Assembly (NCBI RefSeq): GCF_900188335.1
Contig: NZ_FZOY01000003.1
Location: forward strand, 1-64,000
Length of the DNA: 64,000 bases
Reading direction: 5' to 3'
DNA from: Tropicimonas sediminicola
Lineage (GTDB): Bacteria > Pseudomonadota > Alphaproteobacteria > Rhodobacterales > Rhodobacteraceae
Below are positions 26,023 through 36,057 of this stretch, in pieces; position 1 is the stretch's first letter, and each line of letters starts with the position of its first letter. The translations under genes and the position numbers were made by a program. Below the pieces are notes generated by a model. That model was not told the DNA's origin and did no database searches. It saw only the letters and a program-made list of their open reading frames with translations.

Positions 26023-27374
26023 TGGCGGGTTTTCCTCTTGGATTGGGTCTCGGCCGCGAGCACGATGTCCTGTGCACGGCGCCACCCGGTGGAACCGCGG
26101 GGCAGCAGCCCCGAGGCGCGTTTGGCATGAACTTCGGCATCCTGCAACCGGCCGGCAAGTGCATAGCGTTCCGCCGTCACGACGGAGGCCATGCCCGGCT
26201 GGCCGGCCCGGGAATAGGCAAGGCCAAGGTCGCGCAGGACGGAGGGGTTCAGTGTGTCCCGGGCGCGTGACCGCTCGAGGATCTCGAGCGCCTTGGTATT
26301 CGATGCGGCGGTGTCCTGGGCAAGCAGCGCACTGCCGTATGCCGCAAGGATCAGCGGTTCGTTGGGCGCCAGGTTCACGGCTTGCGCATAGGTGGCGGCC
26401 GAGGCATCGAACTGGCGCGCCTCCATCAGGATCCAGGCCTTCAGCTCGCGGGCATAGGCGTCTTCGGGCCGCTTGGCGATCAGCTGCTCCGCCGCGGCCA
26501 GCGCGGGCTGGAACTGGCGCGCCTGGTTGTTGGCCACGGCTCTCGCGATCAGCGCGGGGTCGGAGCTGTCGCCCTTGCCGATCCGCCGCAGCGTCCAGCT
26601 CGGATTTCTCATGTAGGCGGACAGCTTTGCATGGGCGCGGGCGTACCAGTAGGCGGAGGCCGCATCGGTGCCCTCGATCCCCTTGCCCTGCGCGGCGGCA
26701 TGGCCCCGCGCTGCGCGCAAGCGATCTCGCGACAGCGGGTGGCTCAACACGTAAGGATCCTGCCGCGCGGCGGAGAGCGCCTCTTGGCCGCTGAAGATCT
26801 CCAGCGCGTCCACCATCCCCTGCGGCGGCACGCCGGCCCGCGCCATGTAGCGAAGGGCCGATTGATCGGCGGAGGCCTCCTCCGCCCGCGTGTGGCTCAG
26901 AAAGACCCGCTGCGCCGAACTCTGGCTGCCGATCGCCAGACCGGCGGCCGCGGCCGGGCTCTGGCTTGCCACCAGCGCGGAGAGAGCCAGTCCGGCCATC
27001 GCCGCGGTGCGGGCGTTCTGCGCGTTGATCGGCCGGCGGGCGAGGTGTCCATTGGCGATATGAGCGACCTCGTGGGCGATCACCCCCTGCAGCATCTCCG
27101 GCCGTTCCATCTTGAGCAGCAGGCCGGAGTGAATGAAGATCGTCCCCGAATCCAGCACGAAGGCGTTCAGGCTGCTGTCCTCCATCACCAGGATGTCGAT
27201 CTGCGCGGGCGAAAGGCCCGCCGCGGCGATGATCGGTCGGGCCAGTTCCCGGAGCGAGCGTTCGAGTTCGGCGTCGCGCAGGATCGTCCGTGCGGAGGTC
27301 GGCAGACTCAAGGCAAGCGACAGCGCCGTGGCCACCGCCAGCGCGCCGAGCCTCTTCGCGATCCCCCCTGCCAT
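26019..27374 (-). CDS. BepA-like M48 metalloprotease with TPR repeats
   Basis: A 451-residue exported protein. Signal peptide, then an M48 peptidase with HEVAHIANGH and the third Zn ligand region AEEASADQSALRYM, then a TPR-like solenoid from about residue 290. In E. coli BepA this layout serves quality control of outer-membrane proteins. The ATG at 27374 starts MAGGIAKRLG with a signal peptide; the longer frame upstream is not protein-like. It is divergent from the aminotransferase gene with a 67-bp gap. Confidence 0.88.
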   Translation of the reverse strand: MAGGIAKRLGALAVATALSLALSLPTSARTILRDAELERSLRELARPIIAAAGLSPAQIDILVMEDSSLNAFVLDSGTIFIHSGLLLKMERPEMLQGVIAHEVAHIANGHLARRPINAQNARTAAMAGLALSALVASQSPAAAAGLAIGSQSSAQRVFLSHTRAEEASADQSALRYMARAGVPPQGMVDALEIFSGQEALSAARQDPYVLSHPLSRDRLRAARGHAAAQGKGIEGTDAASAYWYARAHAKLSAYMRNPSWTLRRIGKGDSSDPALIARAVANNQARQFQPALAAAEQLIAKRPEDAYARELKAWILMEARQFDASAATYAQAVNLAPNEPLILAAYGSALLAQDTAASNTKALEILERSRARDTLNPSVLRDLGLAYSRAGQPGMASVVTAERYALAGRLQDAEVHAKRASGLLPRGSTGWRRAQDIVLAAETQSKRKTRQ

Positions 27375-27441
27375 TGATGCTCCCGCCCCGGTTGAGATAT
27401 GCCCCGCGGGGCAGAATACGGGTCGAGTAAAGGAGAAAGCG

Positions 27442-28581
27442 ATGCGGGCATCAAGGCGTGGCGAGGTCGATCCCTTCATCGTGATGGATGTCATGGAGGC
27501 GGCGCGGCAGGCCGAGGCGGCCGGGCGAAGCGTCATTCACATGGAGGTTGGCCAGCCGGGAACGCCCGCGCCGGCGGGCGCTCGCACGGCGCTTGCCCGC
27601 GCGATGGAAGCGGAGGCGCTCGGCTACACCGTCGCCCTCGGCCTTCCGGCGCTGCGCCAGCGCATCGCCCGGCTCTACCGCGACTGGTACGGTCTCGACC
27701 TGAACCCCGATCGGGTGATCGTCACGCCCGGCTCCTCCGGCGCCTTCCTGCTCGCGTTCACGGCGCTGTTCGAGGCCGGGGACAGGGTGGGCCTGGGCGA
27801 GCCCGGCTATCCATCTTACCGGCAGATCCTGAAAGCGCTGAGCCTTGAGCCAGTCGGCATCCAGACGGCCATGCAGCACCGCCTGCAGCCGCTGCCCGAG
27901 GACGTGCCGGAGGGGCTTGCCGGCCTGATCGTCGCCTCGCCGGCCAACCCGTCGGGCACCATGCTCTCCCGCGAGGCGCTGGCCGGCCTGATCGCGCGCG
28001 CCGCGGAGACTGGCGCGGCCTTCGTTTCGGACGAGATTTACCATGGCATCCAATACGAAGGCCGGGCGATCAGCGCGCTCGAGATCAGCGACGACGTCTG
28101 CGTGATCAATTCCTTCTCCAAGTACTTCTCGATGACCGGCTGGCGTGTCGGCTGGATGGTGGTGCCCGAGGCCGAGGTGCGCCGCTACGAACGGCTTGCC
28201 CAGAACCTCTTCATCTGCCCGCCCCACGCCAGCCAGGTGGCCGCGCTCGCCGCGATGGACTGCGATGCCGAACTGCAGGCCAATCTCGCCGTCTACACCG
28301 AGAACCGCCGGCTGATGCTGGACGGGCTGCCACGGGCCGGCTTCACCCGCATCGCCCCGCCGGACGGCGCGTTCTACATCTATGCCGATGTGTCCGACCT
28401 CACCGCCGACAGCCTCGCCTTCAGCCGCGAGATCCTCGACCAGGCCGGCGTCGCGGTGACACCGGGTCTCGATTTCGACCCGCGCCGGGGGCAGGGCACA
28501 TTGCGCTTTTCCTATGCCCGCGCCACCGCCGACATCGCCGAGGGGCTGGAGCGGCTTCACGACTTCATGAGCCGGCGCTAG
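27442..28581 (+). CDS. Class I/II PLP-dependent aminotransferase
   Basis: A 379-residue fold-type I aminotransferase of the aspartate superfamily. Typical phrases are VGQPGTPAP at the start, GYTVALGLPALR, ASPANPSGTMLS, SDEIYHGIQYEG, and the PLP lysine in NSFSKYFSMTGWRVGW; the Arg that binds the substrate carboxylate lies in LRFSYARA. The amino donor cannot be told. The ATG at 27442 follows AAGGAGAAAG. Confidence 0.88.
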   Translation: MRASRRGEVDPFIVMDVMEAARQAEAAGRSVIHMEVGQPGTPAPAGARTALARAMEAEALGYTVALGLPALRQRIARLYRDWYGLDLNPDRVIVTPGSSGAFLLAFTALFEAGDRVGLGEPGYPSYRQILKALSLEPVGIQTAMQHRLQPLPEDVPEGLAGLIVASPANPSGTMLSREALAGLIARAAETGAAFVSDEIYHGIQYEGRAISALEISDDVCVINSFSKYFSMTGWRVGWMVVPEAEVRRYERLAQNLFICPPHASQVAALAAMDCDAELQANLAVYTENRRLMLDGLPRAGFTRIAPPDGAFYIYADVSDLTADSLAFSREILDQAGVAVTPGLDFDPRRGQGTLRFSYARATADIAEGLERLHDFMSRR

Positions 28582-28754
28582 GGCGCGCGCGCCCGCCGCT
28601 CCCGGCGCACGCCATATCCTTCTTCTGTCACGAAATATCCCGGGGTCCGGGGCAGCGCCCCGGCCGCCCCGCGCGGCCCCCGTGACGCTTCAATTCAAGG
28701 GCAAAACGCGGTAGGGTCGGCCCAACAAACAAACAAACGATTCCGGGCAGGCTC

Positions 28755-29975
28755 ATGATCAGGTTCTTCGCGTTGCTGCTGGCAGCAATGCTATTGATTC
28801 CATGTACAGTTTCGGCGCAGGGGCTGTTCGCCCTGGCGCGGCTCGATCCCGAGCGCTCCGCGATCGTCGATCGCAGCGAGGGGCTTGAGCTGGTGCTGAC
28901 GATCAGCCAGCCGGTGCCCTACCGGGTGCAGACGCTGGCCGATCCGCCGCGTCTGGTGCTGGACTTCCGGGAGGTCGATTTCGACCGGCTGCGCCCGGGC
29001 GATCTCGGCTTCAGCGAGGCGGTGCAGAGCGTGCGTCACGGCACCGTGCAGGCGGGGTGGTCGCGGCTGGTGCTGGACCTTGCCGGGCATTTCGCCGTCG
29101 ACAGCGCCGGAATGGAAACCGATGCCGGCGACGGCAGCGCGCGGATCGAGGTGCGGCTGAGCCGGACCGATCCCACGACCTTTGCCGCCCGTTCGGGCAG
29201 CGACCGGAGCCGCGCCTTCCCGCGGGAAACCGAGAGCAACCGCCCGGCGCGCCGCCGTCTGGGCGATGACGGCCGGCTAACCGTGGTCATCGATCCAGGC
29301 CATGGCGGCATCGACCCCGGCGCGGTGCGCGACGGCGTCCACGAGGCCGAACTTGTGCTGACCTTCGCCCGCGATCTGCGCGAGGCCCTGCTGCGGGCCG
29401 AGGGGTTCGAGGTGGCGATGACCCGTGAAACCGACGAATTCGTCTCGCTCGAGGCGCGGATCGACGTGGCCCGGCGGGCCGGCGGCGAGGTCTTCCTGTC
29501 GCTCCATGCCGACGCGGTCGCCGAGGGGATCGCCCGCGGCGCGCAGGTCTACACGCTCTCGGAGGAAGCCTCGTCGCGCGCCTCCGCCAAGCTCGCCGAG
29601 GGGCACGACCGGGCCGACCTGCTGGCCGGCGTCGATCTCACGGACCAGGACGACGAGGTCGCCCGCGTCCTGATGTCGATTGCCCGGACGGAGACCTCGC
29701 CGCGCACCGAGGCGCTGGCCGAGGCGCTGGTCACCGGGTTTCGGGATGCCGGCGTGCGGCTGCACAAGCGGCCGCGGGAACATGCCGGTTTCTCGGTGCT
29801 GAAGTCGCCTGACATCCCATCGGCGCTGATCGAGCTGGGTTTCATGTCGAGCCCGGGCGAGCTGGAGAAACTGCAGGACCCGGCCTGGCGCAGGTCGGCT
29901 GCCGACGCGATCGTCGCGGGGCTGACGGCCTGGGCGGAGGAGGATCGCGCCCGCGCCGCGCTCAGGCGGCAGTAG
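28755..29975 (+). CDS. amiC: N-acetylmuramoyl-L-alanine amidase, AMIN plus Amidase_3
   Basis: A 406-residue periplasmic amidase that removes stem peptides from peptidoglycan during daughter-cell separation. Signal peptide, then an AMIN targeting domain (~30-130; LVLTISQPVPYRV), a basic linker, and the zinc amidase domain with ligands in IDPGHGGIDPGA, the Glu in HEAELVLTF, His in SLHADA, and the catalytic Glu in ALIELGFMS. It resembles E. coli AmiC in domain order. Its end overlaps a convergent methyltransferase gene by 14 bp, and PBP1A lies 800 bp downstream. Confidence 0.9.
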   Translation: MIRFFALLLAAMLLIPCTVSAQGLFALARLDPERSAIVDRSEGLELVLTISQPVPYRVQTLADPPRLVLDFREVDFDRLRPGDLGFSEAVQSVRHGTVQAGWSRLVLDLAGHFAVDSAGMETDAGDGSARIEVRLSRTDPTTFAARSGSDRSRAFPRETESNRPARRRLGDDGRLTVVIDPGHGGIDPGAVRDGVHEAELVLTFARDLREALLRAEGFEVAMTRETDEFVSLEARIDVARRAGGEVFLSLHADAVAEGIARGAQVYTLSEEASSRASAKLAEGHDRADLLAGVDLTDQDDEVARVLMSIARTETSPRTEALAEALVTGFRDAGVRLHKRPREHAGFSVLKSPDIPSALIELGFMSSPGELEKLQDPAWRRSAADAIVAGLTAWAEEDRARAALRRQ

Positions 29976-30576
29976 GCGCGTATCTCGCCAGCCAGATCGT
30001 GTGCCCGGCACAGTCCGGGTCCTCCGGCGCATAGGCCAGCACCTCATAGCCCTGCGCCGCCATCTCGGCGCGGAACTCCCGGGGATCGAGGCTGGCGTGA
30101 TAGACCGGCGCCCCGGCGACCGCGCCGTAGCGGACGCCAGCCTCCGGGCCGGAGGTGAACATGAGCGCCGCGCCCGGTACCGCGTGCGCGGCGAAGGTTC
30201 GGAACATGCCGCGCTGATCCTCCGGGGGCAGGTGGAAGAAGCTGTTCCACGCCAGGATCGCGTCGAAATGCTCGCCCAGGGCGAGTGTCCGCATGTCGCA
30301 ATGATGCACCGGGCGGTCGGGCAGGGCTCGGGCGAACAGGCGGCACATGGCGGCCGCGCCGTCCACGCCGGTCACCTCCGCGCCGTGGGTCGCCAGCCAA
30401 AGGGCAATGGGCCGGCCGGACCCGCAGCCGAGATCGAGCACGCGCGGCCCCGGCGCCACATCGAGAAACCGCCGCAGCCAACCCGCCTCGAAGAGCGCCT
30501 GCGAGCGCTCGGCGGCCCAGTCGGGGCCGACGCGGTCGTAGGTTGGCAGGATGTCGTCGGGCGAGGGGCGGGGCAT
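29962..30576 (-). CDS. SAM-dependent class I methyltransferase
   Basis: A 204-residue single-domain methyltransferase. Motif I is VLDLGCGSGRPIALWL, motif II AEVTGVDGAAAM, and FDAILAWNSFFHLPPEDQ is the following strand-loop. The substrate is unknown. The ATG at 30576 gives a normal N-terminus (MPRPSPDDILPTYDRVG), while longer frames continue into non-coding DNA. It is divergent from PBP1A with a 200-bp gap. Confidence 0.85.
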   Translation of the reverse strand: MPRPSPDDILPTYDRVGPDWAAERSQALFEAGWLRRFLDVAPGPRVLDLGCGSGRPIALWLATHGAEVTGVDGAAAMCRLFARALPDRPVHHCDMRTLALGEHFDAILAWNSFFHLPPEDQRGMFRTFAAHAVPGAALMFTSGPEAGVRYGAVAGAPVYHASLDPREFRAEMAAQGYEVLAYAPEDPDCAGHTIWLARYAPTAA

Positions 30577-30776
30577 GGCAAACCCTAGGCCGGCCGCCCC
30601 CGGTCCGCCAGTCCGGTTCCAAGGATCGCGGCGCCAACCGCGTCCTACCGTGCAGGCCGCTCTTACGCAGACGTGACCGGAAGGACGGCACCATGCCGCC
30701 GATTCCCGGCCCGGTTGCTTTTGACCCCTCACCGCAGCTTGCGTATAACCGCGTCAAGCACAGACAGGACCCTTGC

Positions 30777-33296
30777 ATGATCCGCGCTCTCTTCAGCCTT
30801 CTCGGCGGAATCTTCACGCTCGTCGTCACCGGCGCGCTCTTCGTGGCGCTGCTGGCCGGCGGCGTCATCTGGATGTACGCCCGCGATCTGCCCGACCACG
30901 AGGAACTGGCGCGCTACACGCCCAAGACGATCAGCCGGGTCTATTCCGGCGAGGGCGAGATCATCGACGAATTCGCCACCGAACGCCGCCTCTTCGTCCC
31001 GGCCGAGGACATCCCGCCGCTGGTGAAGCAGGCCTTCATCTCGGCGGAAGACAAGAACTTCTACGAGCACAAGGGCTATGACCCCGCCGGTATCGCCAAG
31101 GCGGCGCTGGACGCGGCGCAGGGCGGCCGGCTGCGCGGCGCCTCGACCATCACCCAGCAGGTGATGAAGAACTTCCTGCTCAGCTCCGACCGCTCCGTCG
31201 AGCGCAAGATGAAGGAAATCCTGCTCGCCGCCCGCGTGGAACAGGCGCTCGACAAGGAAAAGATCCTCGAGCTTTATCTCAACGAGATCTTCCTCGGCCA
31301 GAACTCCTACGGCGTCGCCGCCGCCGCACAGACCTATTTCAACAAGACCCTCGTGCAGCTTGAGCCGCACGAAGCGGCCTACCTGGCCGCGCTGCCCAAG
31401 GCGCCGTCGAACTACCATCCCGTCACCCAGAAGGAAGAAGCGACGATCCGGCGCGACTTCGTGCTGCGCGAGATGTTCGAGAACGGCTATCTCGACCGCG
31501 AGACCTACGAGGCCGAAGTGGCGAAACCGCTCCGCAGCGTGCAGAACGGAGACTTTCCCTCGTTCCGCCGCAGCCTGCCGCCGCGCGACTACTTCACCGA
31601 CGAGATCCGCCGCCAGCTGTCGAGCGAATTCGGCCGCGACGAGTTCTTCGGCGGCGGTCTGACGATCCGCGCAACGGTCGACCCGGACCTTCAGGTCGAG
31701 GCGGCGCAATCCCTGCGCAAGGCGCTGGAGGATTACGACCGCAGCCGCGGCATCTGGAACAAGAGCCGCCGGAAGATCCCGGCCGAGGCGCTGGAGAGCG
31801 AGGAAAGCTGGCGCGCGGCGCTGGCCGACGTGACCATCGCGCGCGATATCGAGCTGGACGGCACCTGGTATCCGGCCGTGGTGCTCGAGATCGCCGACCA
31901 GTCGATGACCCTCGGCGCCGAGGGGATAGACGGCACGATCGAGGTCCCGCGCGAGGACATCGCCTGGATCAAGGGGGACTTCGCCGCCAATTTCGAGCGC
32001 GGGGACGTGGTCCACGTGCGCCGGATGACCCAGGACGGCGAGTTCCTGCGCTGGTCCCTCCGCCAGGTGCCGCGGGTGCAGGGCGCCTTCGTCGCCATGG
32101 ACGTGCACACCGGCCGCGTGCTGGCGATGCAGGGCGGCTTCTCCTACCAGGCGTCGGTCTTCAACCGCGCGACGCAGGCGACCCGCCAGCCCGGCTCGGC
32201 CTTCAAGCCCTTCGTCTATGCCGCGGCGCTCGATTCCGGCTACACGCCCGCAACCATCGTTGTCGACGCGCCGATCGAGATCGACACGCCCGAGGGCGTC
32301 TGGCGGCCGAAGAACGCGTCGAACAAGTTCTACGGCCCGACCCCGCTGCGCACCGGCATCGAGCGCAGCCGGAACCTGATGACCATCCGCCTCGCGCAGG
32401 AGGTCGGCATGGACACCGTCGCCCGCTACGCCGAGGATTTCGGCGTCTACGATCACCTGGGCCGCTACCTCGCCAACGCGCTCGGCAGCCAGGAGACCAC
32501 GCTCTACAAGATGGTCGCTGCCTATTCGATGTTCGCCAATGGCGGCGAGCGGGTGGAACCGACGCTGGTCGACCGGGTGCAGGACCGCTGGGGCGCCACC
32601 GTCTACCGGCAGGACCAGCGTGTCTGTCCGGATTGCGAACTGGCCTCGCTCGAGCCCGGCTTCGCGCCGCGGATCATCTCGGACCGCAAGCGGGCGATCG
32701 ACGCGATCACCGCCTACCAGCTGACCTCGATGATGCGGGGCGTGGTGGAACGCGGCACCGCGGCCGGCACCGTGGGCGCGGCCAACCTCGGCGTGCCGGT
32801 GGCCGGCAAGACCGGGACGACCAACGACGCCAAGGACGTCTGGTTCGTCGGCTTTACCTCGAACATCGCTGCCGGCTGCTACATCGGCTATGACCAGCCC
32901 CGCCCGCTGGGCAGCGGCGCCTCCGGTGGCGGCATGTGCGGCCCCGTCTTCACCCGGTTCATGCGCGAAGCGGTCGCCAAATACGGCGGCGGCCCGTTCG
33001 AGGTTCCGGAGGGCGGGTTCTTCGTCAAGATCGACCGCTTCAGCGGCGCCCGGCTGTCGGATGACGCAACGGGCGATCACGTCGTCGCGGAATACTTCCG
33101 TATCGGCGAGGATCCGATCTTCGGCATCGGCGCGCTGGTGGACGGCGGGTTTGTCATGGGGGCGAACGTGCCGATGTTCTCGCGCGGCGAGGACGACGCC
33201 ACCGAGAGCACCACCGTCACCACCTCGACCGGCCGCACTGTCCGGATCGCGCCCAAGGCGAGCTTCGGCTCGCTCAGCTCGGGCGGGCTCTACTGA
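30777..33296 (+). CDS. mrcA: Bifunctional penicillin-binding protein 1A
   Basis: An 839-residue class A PBP that polymerises and cross-links peptidoglycan. One N-terminal TM helix, then a GT51 transglycosylase with catalytic Glu91 (EDKNFYEHKG) and GASTITQQVMKN. An OB-like insert precedes the transpeptidase, whose SxxK is in RQPGSAFKPF, SxN-type motif in IERSRNLMT and KTG in GKTGTTND. The ATG at 30777 is chosen because it opens directly into the TM segment. The C-terminal tail is Ser/Thr-rich. It lies just upstream of prfB. Confidence 0.95.
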   Translation: MIRALFSLLGGIFTLVVTGALFVALLAGGVIWMYARDLPDHEELARYTPKTISRVYSGEGEIIDEFATERRLFVPAEDIPPLVKQAFISAEDKNFYEHKGYDPAGIAKAALDAAQGGRLRGASTITQQVMKNFLLSSDRSVERKMKEILLAARVEQALDKEKILELYLNEIFLGQNSYGVAAAAQTYFNKTLVQLEPHEAAYLAALPKAPSNYHPVTQKEEATIRRDFVLREMFENGYLDRETYEAEVAKPLRSVQNGDFPSFRRSLPPRDYFTDEIRRQLSSEFGRDEFFGGGLTIRATVDPDLQVEAAQSLRKALEDYDRSRGIWNKSRRKIPAEALESEESWRAALADVTIARDIELDGTWYPAVVLEIADQSMTLGAEGIDGTIEVPREDIAWIKGDFAANFERGDVVHVRRMTQDGEFLRWSLRQVPRVQGAFVAMDVHTGRVLAMQGGFSYQASVFNRATQATRQPGSAFKPFVYAAALDSGYTPATIVVDAPIEIDTPEGVWRPKNASNKFYGPTPLRTGIERSRNLMTIRLAQEVGMDTVARYAEDFGVYDHLGRYLANALGSQETTLYKMVAAYSMFANGGERVEPTLVDRVQDRWGATVYRQDQRVCPDCELASLEPGFAPRIISDRKRAIDAITAYQLTSMMRGVVERGTAAGTVGAANLGVPVAGKTGTTNDAKDVWFVGFTSNIAAGCYIGYDQPRPLGSGASGGGMCGPVFTRFMREAVAKYGGGPFEVPEGGFFVKIDRFSGARLSDDATGDHVVAEYFRIGEDPIFGIGALVDGGFVMGANVPMFSRGEDDATESTTVTTSTGRTVRIAPKASFGSLSSGGLY

Positions 33297-33413
33297 CACC
33301 TGCGCGTTCCGGCGGGCCGGGGGCTTCGGCTTGCGGCACGCCGGATGCCGGATTATATCAAGGGGCCGCGCGGCACTGCTGTCTGCGTGGCCAGTTTCGT
33401 TACAGGACCCCCA

Positions 33414-34538
33414 ATGCGCGCCGAGACCCAGAATACCGTTGATGCCATCCGCAAGTCGCTGACGCTGCTCGGCCAGAGGATGGACCTCGAGACAGCCGAT
33501 CACCGTCTGGAGGAGTTCAACGCGCGCGTCGAGGATCCGACCCTCTGGGACGATCCGGCCGCGGCGCAGAAGCTGATGCGCGAGCGCCAGATGCTGGTGG
33601 ATTCGATGGCCAGCTATCGGGGCCTCGAGCAGGAGTTGAACGACAATATCGAGCTGATCGAGCTCGGCGAGATGGAAGAGGACGAGGAGGTCGTTAGCGA
33701 GGCCGAGACGGCGCTGAAGGCGCTGGCCGAGAAAGCCGCCGAGAAGGAACTCGAAGCCCTGCTCGACGGTGAGGCCGACGGCAACGACACCTTCCTCGAG
33801 ATCAACGCCGGCGCGGGCGGCACCGAGGCCTGCGACTGGGCGGCGATGCTGCAGCGGATGTATGTCCGCTGGGCCGAGAAGCGTGGCTACAAGGTGGAGC
33901 TGCAATCCGAGGAAGCCGGCGCCGAGGCCGGCATCAAGTCCGTCGCGTACAAGATCTCCGGCCCCAATGCCTATGGCTGGCTCAAGTCCGAGAGCGGCGT
34001 GCACCGGCTGGTGCGGATCTCGCCCTTCGGCAAGGGCACCCGCGAGACTTCCTTCGCCTCCGTCTGGGTCTACCCGGTTGTCGACGACAACATCGAGATC
34101 GAGGTGAACCCGGCCGATATCCGGATCGACACCTATCGCTCCTCGGGTGCCGGCGGTCAGCACGTGAACACCACCGACTCTGCCGTCCGGATCACCCACG
34201 CGCCCACGGGCATCGTCGTGACCTCGTCTGAGAAGTCGCAGCACCAGAACCGCGACATCGCCATGAAGGCGCTGAAATCCCGGCTCTACCAGATGGAGCT
34301 TGACCGCCGGAACGAGGCGATCAACGAGGCCCACGCGGCCAAGGGCTCGGCCGGCTGGGGCAACCAGATCCGCTCCTACGTCTTGCAGCCCTACCAGATG
34401 GTCAAGGACCTGCGGACCAACCACGAGACCTCCGACACGCAGGGCGTGCTCGACGGCGACCTGGACGCCTTCATGGGCGCGACGCTGGCGATGGACGTGG
34501 CCGGCAAGAGCCGCAGCGAGGCCCGGGCCGAGGACTGA
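33414..34538 (+). CDS. prfB: Peptide chain release factor 2
   Basis: A 374-residue factor that reads UGA and UAA and triggers peptidyl-tRNA hydrolysis. The GGQ motif lies in SSGAGGQHVN, with INAGAGGTEACDWA and HRLVRISPFG before it. The reading frame is continuous from the ATG, so the programmed +1 frameshift found in E. coli prfB is absent here. It lies 117 bp after PBP1A. Confidence 0.95.
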   Translation: MRAETQNTVDAIRKSLTLLGQRMDLETADHRLEEFNARVEDPTLWDDPAAAQKLMRERQMLVDSMASYRGLEQELNDNIELIELGEMEEDEEVVSEAETALKALAEKAAEKELEALLDGEADGNDTFLEINAGAGGTEACDWAAMLQRMYVRWAEKRGYKVELQSEEAGAEAGIKSVAYKISGPNAYGWLKSESGVHRLVRISPFGKGTRETSFASVWVYPVVDDNIEIEVNPADIRIDTYRSSGAGGQHVNTTDSAVRITHAPTGIVVTSSEKSQHQNRDIAMKALKSRLYQMELDRRNEAINEAHAAKGSAGWGNQIRSYVLQPYQMVKDLRTNHETSDTQGVLDGDLDAFMGATLAMDVAGKSRSEARAED

Positions 34539-34678
34539 CGCGCCGGCCTCCGGGCCGCAGCGATCGGTCGGGGCGTGCGCAACCGCCCTCGGCACTCCGC
34601 CATCATCCGCAAGGCACTTGATTTGCGCCGCTCCGGGCGGTCATTCTCCCATGGCCGGCAGGCAGGGGAGGACAATGC

Positions 34679-35479
34679 ATGACAGACACCGTGGTGCCCG
34701 AGGCATCGCCACGCCCGGATATCGCCATCCTGGACCGGAGCGACCTGGTCTATGCGCTCGACATGGGGTGGAAGGATTTCCGGAAAGCGCCGTTCTTCGG
34801 CCTCGTCTTCTCGGTGGTCTACGTCCTCGGCGGGCTGTTCCTCGCCTTCGTCTCGGGCGGGTTCGTCACCCAGACGGTCATCCTGGCCCTCGGCTTCCCG
34901 CTGATCGCCCCTTTTGCCGCTGTCGGACTCTACGAGACCAGCCGGCGGATCGAGGAGGGACGGCCGCTCGACCTCTACCAGATCTTCGGCGTGATCTGGA
35001 ACGAGAAGGACCGGCAGATCCCCTGGGTGGGCGCGATCATCGTGATCTACTTCCTGTTCTACAGCTTCCTCGCCCACATGATCTTTGCGCTCTTCATGGG
35101 GCTCTCGGTGATGACCAACGTGACCTCCTCCTACGAGGTCTTCCTGACCTCGAACGGGCTGACGATGATCGGCGTGGAACTCGCCGTGGGCGCGGTGCTG
35201 GGCTTCATCCTGTTCGGCCTCACCGTCTTCTCTCTGCCGCTGCTGGTCGACAAGGAGATCGACTTCATGACGGCGATGCTGCTGAGCTTCGAGGCGGTGC
35301 GGGAGAACGCCGGGGTGATGCTGGTCTGGGCCATCGTGATCGCCGTCTACATCGTGCTGGCGATGATCCCGGCCTTCCTCGGGCTGCTGGTGGCGCTGCC
35401 GGTGCTGGGACACGCGACCTGGCATCTCTATCGCCGGGCGCTGATCCATCCCGGCGAAGAGGACAAGCGCCCGGCGTAA
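34679..35479 (+). CDS. DUF2189 integral membrane protein
   Basis: A 266-residue protein with about six hydrophobic segments and the phrase GWKDFRKAPFFGLVFS near the start, typical of DUF2189. No function is established for the family. The ATG is preceded by GGGGAGGA. It stands alone, converging with the bactofilin gene. Confidence 0.82.
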   Translation: MTDTVVPEASPRPDIAILDRSDLVYALDMGWKDFRKAPFFGLVFSVVYVLGGLFLAFVSGGFVTQTVILALGFPLIAPFAAVGLYETSRRIEEGRPLDLYQIFGVIWNEKDRQIPWVGAIIVIYFLFYSFLAHMIFALFMGLSVMTNVTSSYEVFLTSNGLTMIGVELAVGAVLGFILFGLTVFSLPLLVDKEIDFMTAMLLSFEAVRENAGVMLVWAIVIAVYIVLAMIPAFLGLLVALPVLGHATWHLYRRALIHPGEEDKRPA

Positions 35480-35494
35480 GGCGCCTGCGGACAT

Positions 35495-35528
35495 GAAAAA
35501 ACGGGCGGGGCCTCGTGCCGCCGCCCGT
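35495..35528 (-). terminator. Intrinsic terminator of the bactofilin operon
   Basis: On the minus strand ACGGGCGG pairs with CCGCCCGT and is followed by TTTTTT. It lies about 25 bp after the bactofilin stop codon. Confidence 0.8.
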
Positions 35529-35553
35529 CCGGATGGTTCGCCTCGGTAAGGCC

Positions 35554-36057
35554 TCAGCCTTCGGTCGTCACCTGGGCCTTCGCGGCCGGGCGCTGCTGGC
35601 CGCCGGTGCTGAGCGGATCGTCCTGCCGCTGCACGGAGCCTTCGAAATGCGCACCGCTCTCTATGGCGATGGTCTTGTGGATGATGTCGCCCTCGACCTT
35701 CGCGGTGGAGGTCAGGCGCACCTTGAGGCCGCGCACGCGTCCCACGATCCGGCCGTTGATCACCACGTCGTCGGCGACGCATTCGCCGCGGATGGTGGCG
35801 TTCTCGCCGATGGTCAGCAGGTGGGCGCGGATGTCGCCCTCCACGGTGCCTTCGACCTGGATGTCGCCGGTGGTCTTCAGGTTGCCGGTGATCGTCAGGT
35901 CAGACGACAGAACCGATGCCGGCGGCTTCGCCTTGGGCGCGGCGGGCTGGGTGTCCATCGGGGGCAGACCGCTCGACTTCTTGGCGATGTCGGGCGCCTT
36001 GGACGCATCGGTGTCCTTCGCCGGGCCAGGCTCGTTGATTCGGCTCTTAGAAAACAT
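35554..36057 (-). CDS. Bactofilin
   Basis: A 167-residue DUF583 protein that polymerises into a cytoskeletal scaffold. An unstructured N-terminus of ~45 residues precedes the right-handed beta-helix core (SSDLTITGNLKTTGDIQVEG through GAHFEGSVQ), with its regular six-residue hydrophobic spacing. Bactofilins recruit cell-wall enzymes. The gene overlaps an upstream M23 peptidase by 11 bp, the classic bactofilin-LmdC-type pair that shapes peptidoglycan. Confidence 0.92.
   Translation of the reverse strand: MFSKSRINEPGPAKDTDASKAPDIAKKSSGLPPMDTQPAAPKAKPPASVLSSDLTITGNLKTTGDIQVEGTVEGDIRAHLLTIGENATIRGECVADDVVINGRIVGRVRGLKVRLTSTAKVEGDIIHKTIAIESGAHFEGSVQRQDDPLSTGGQQRPAAKAQVTTEG

Noticed and set aside
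33414-34538. Programmed +1 frameshift in prfB
   Set aside because: The frame is open from the ATG to the stop with no internal UGA, so none is needed.
30729-34595. A 1288-codon minus-strand open frame
   Set aside because: It mirrors PBP1A and prfB in the antisense direction; the long frame is a by-product of high GC and codon bias. It has no family motif.
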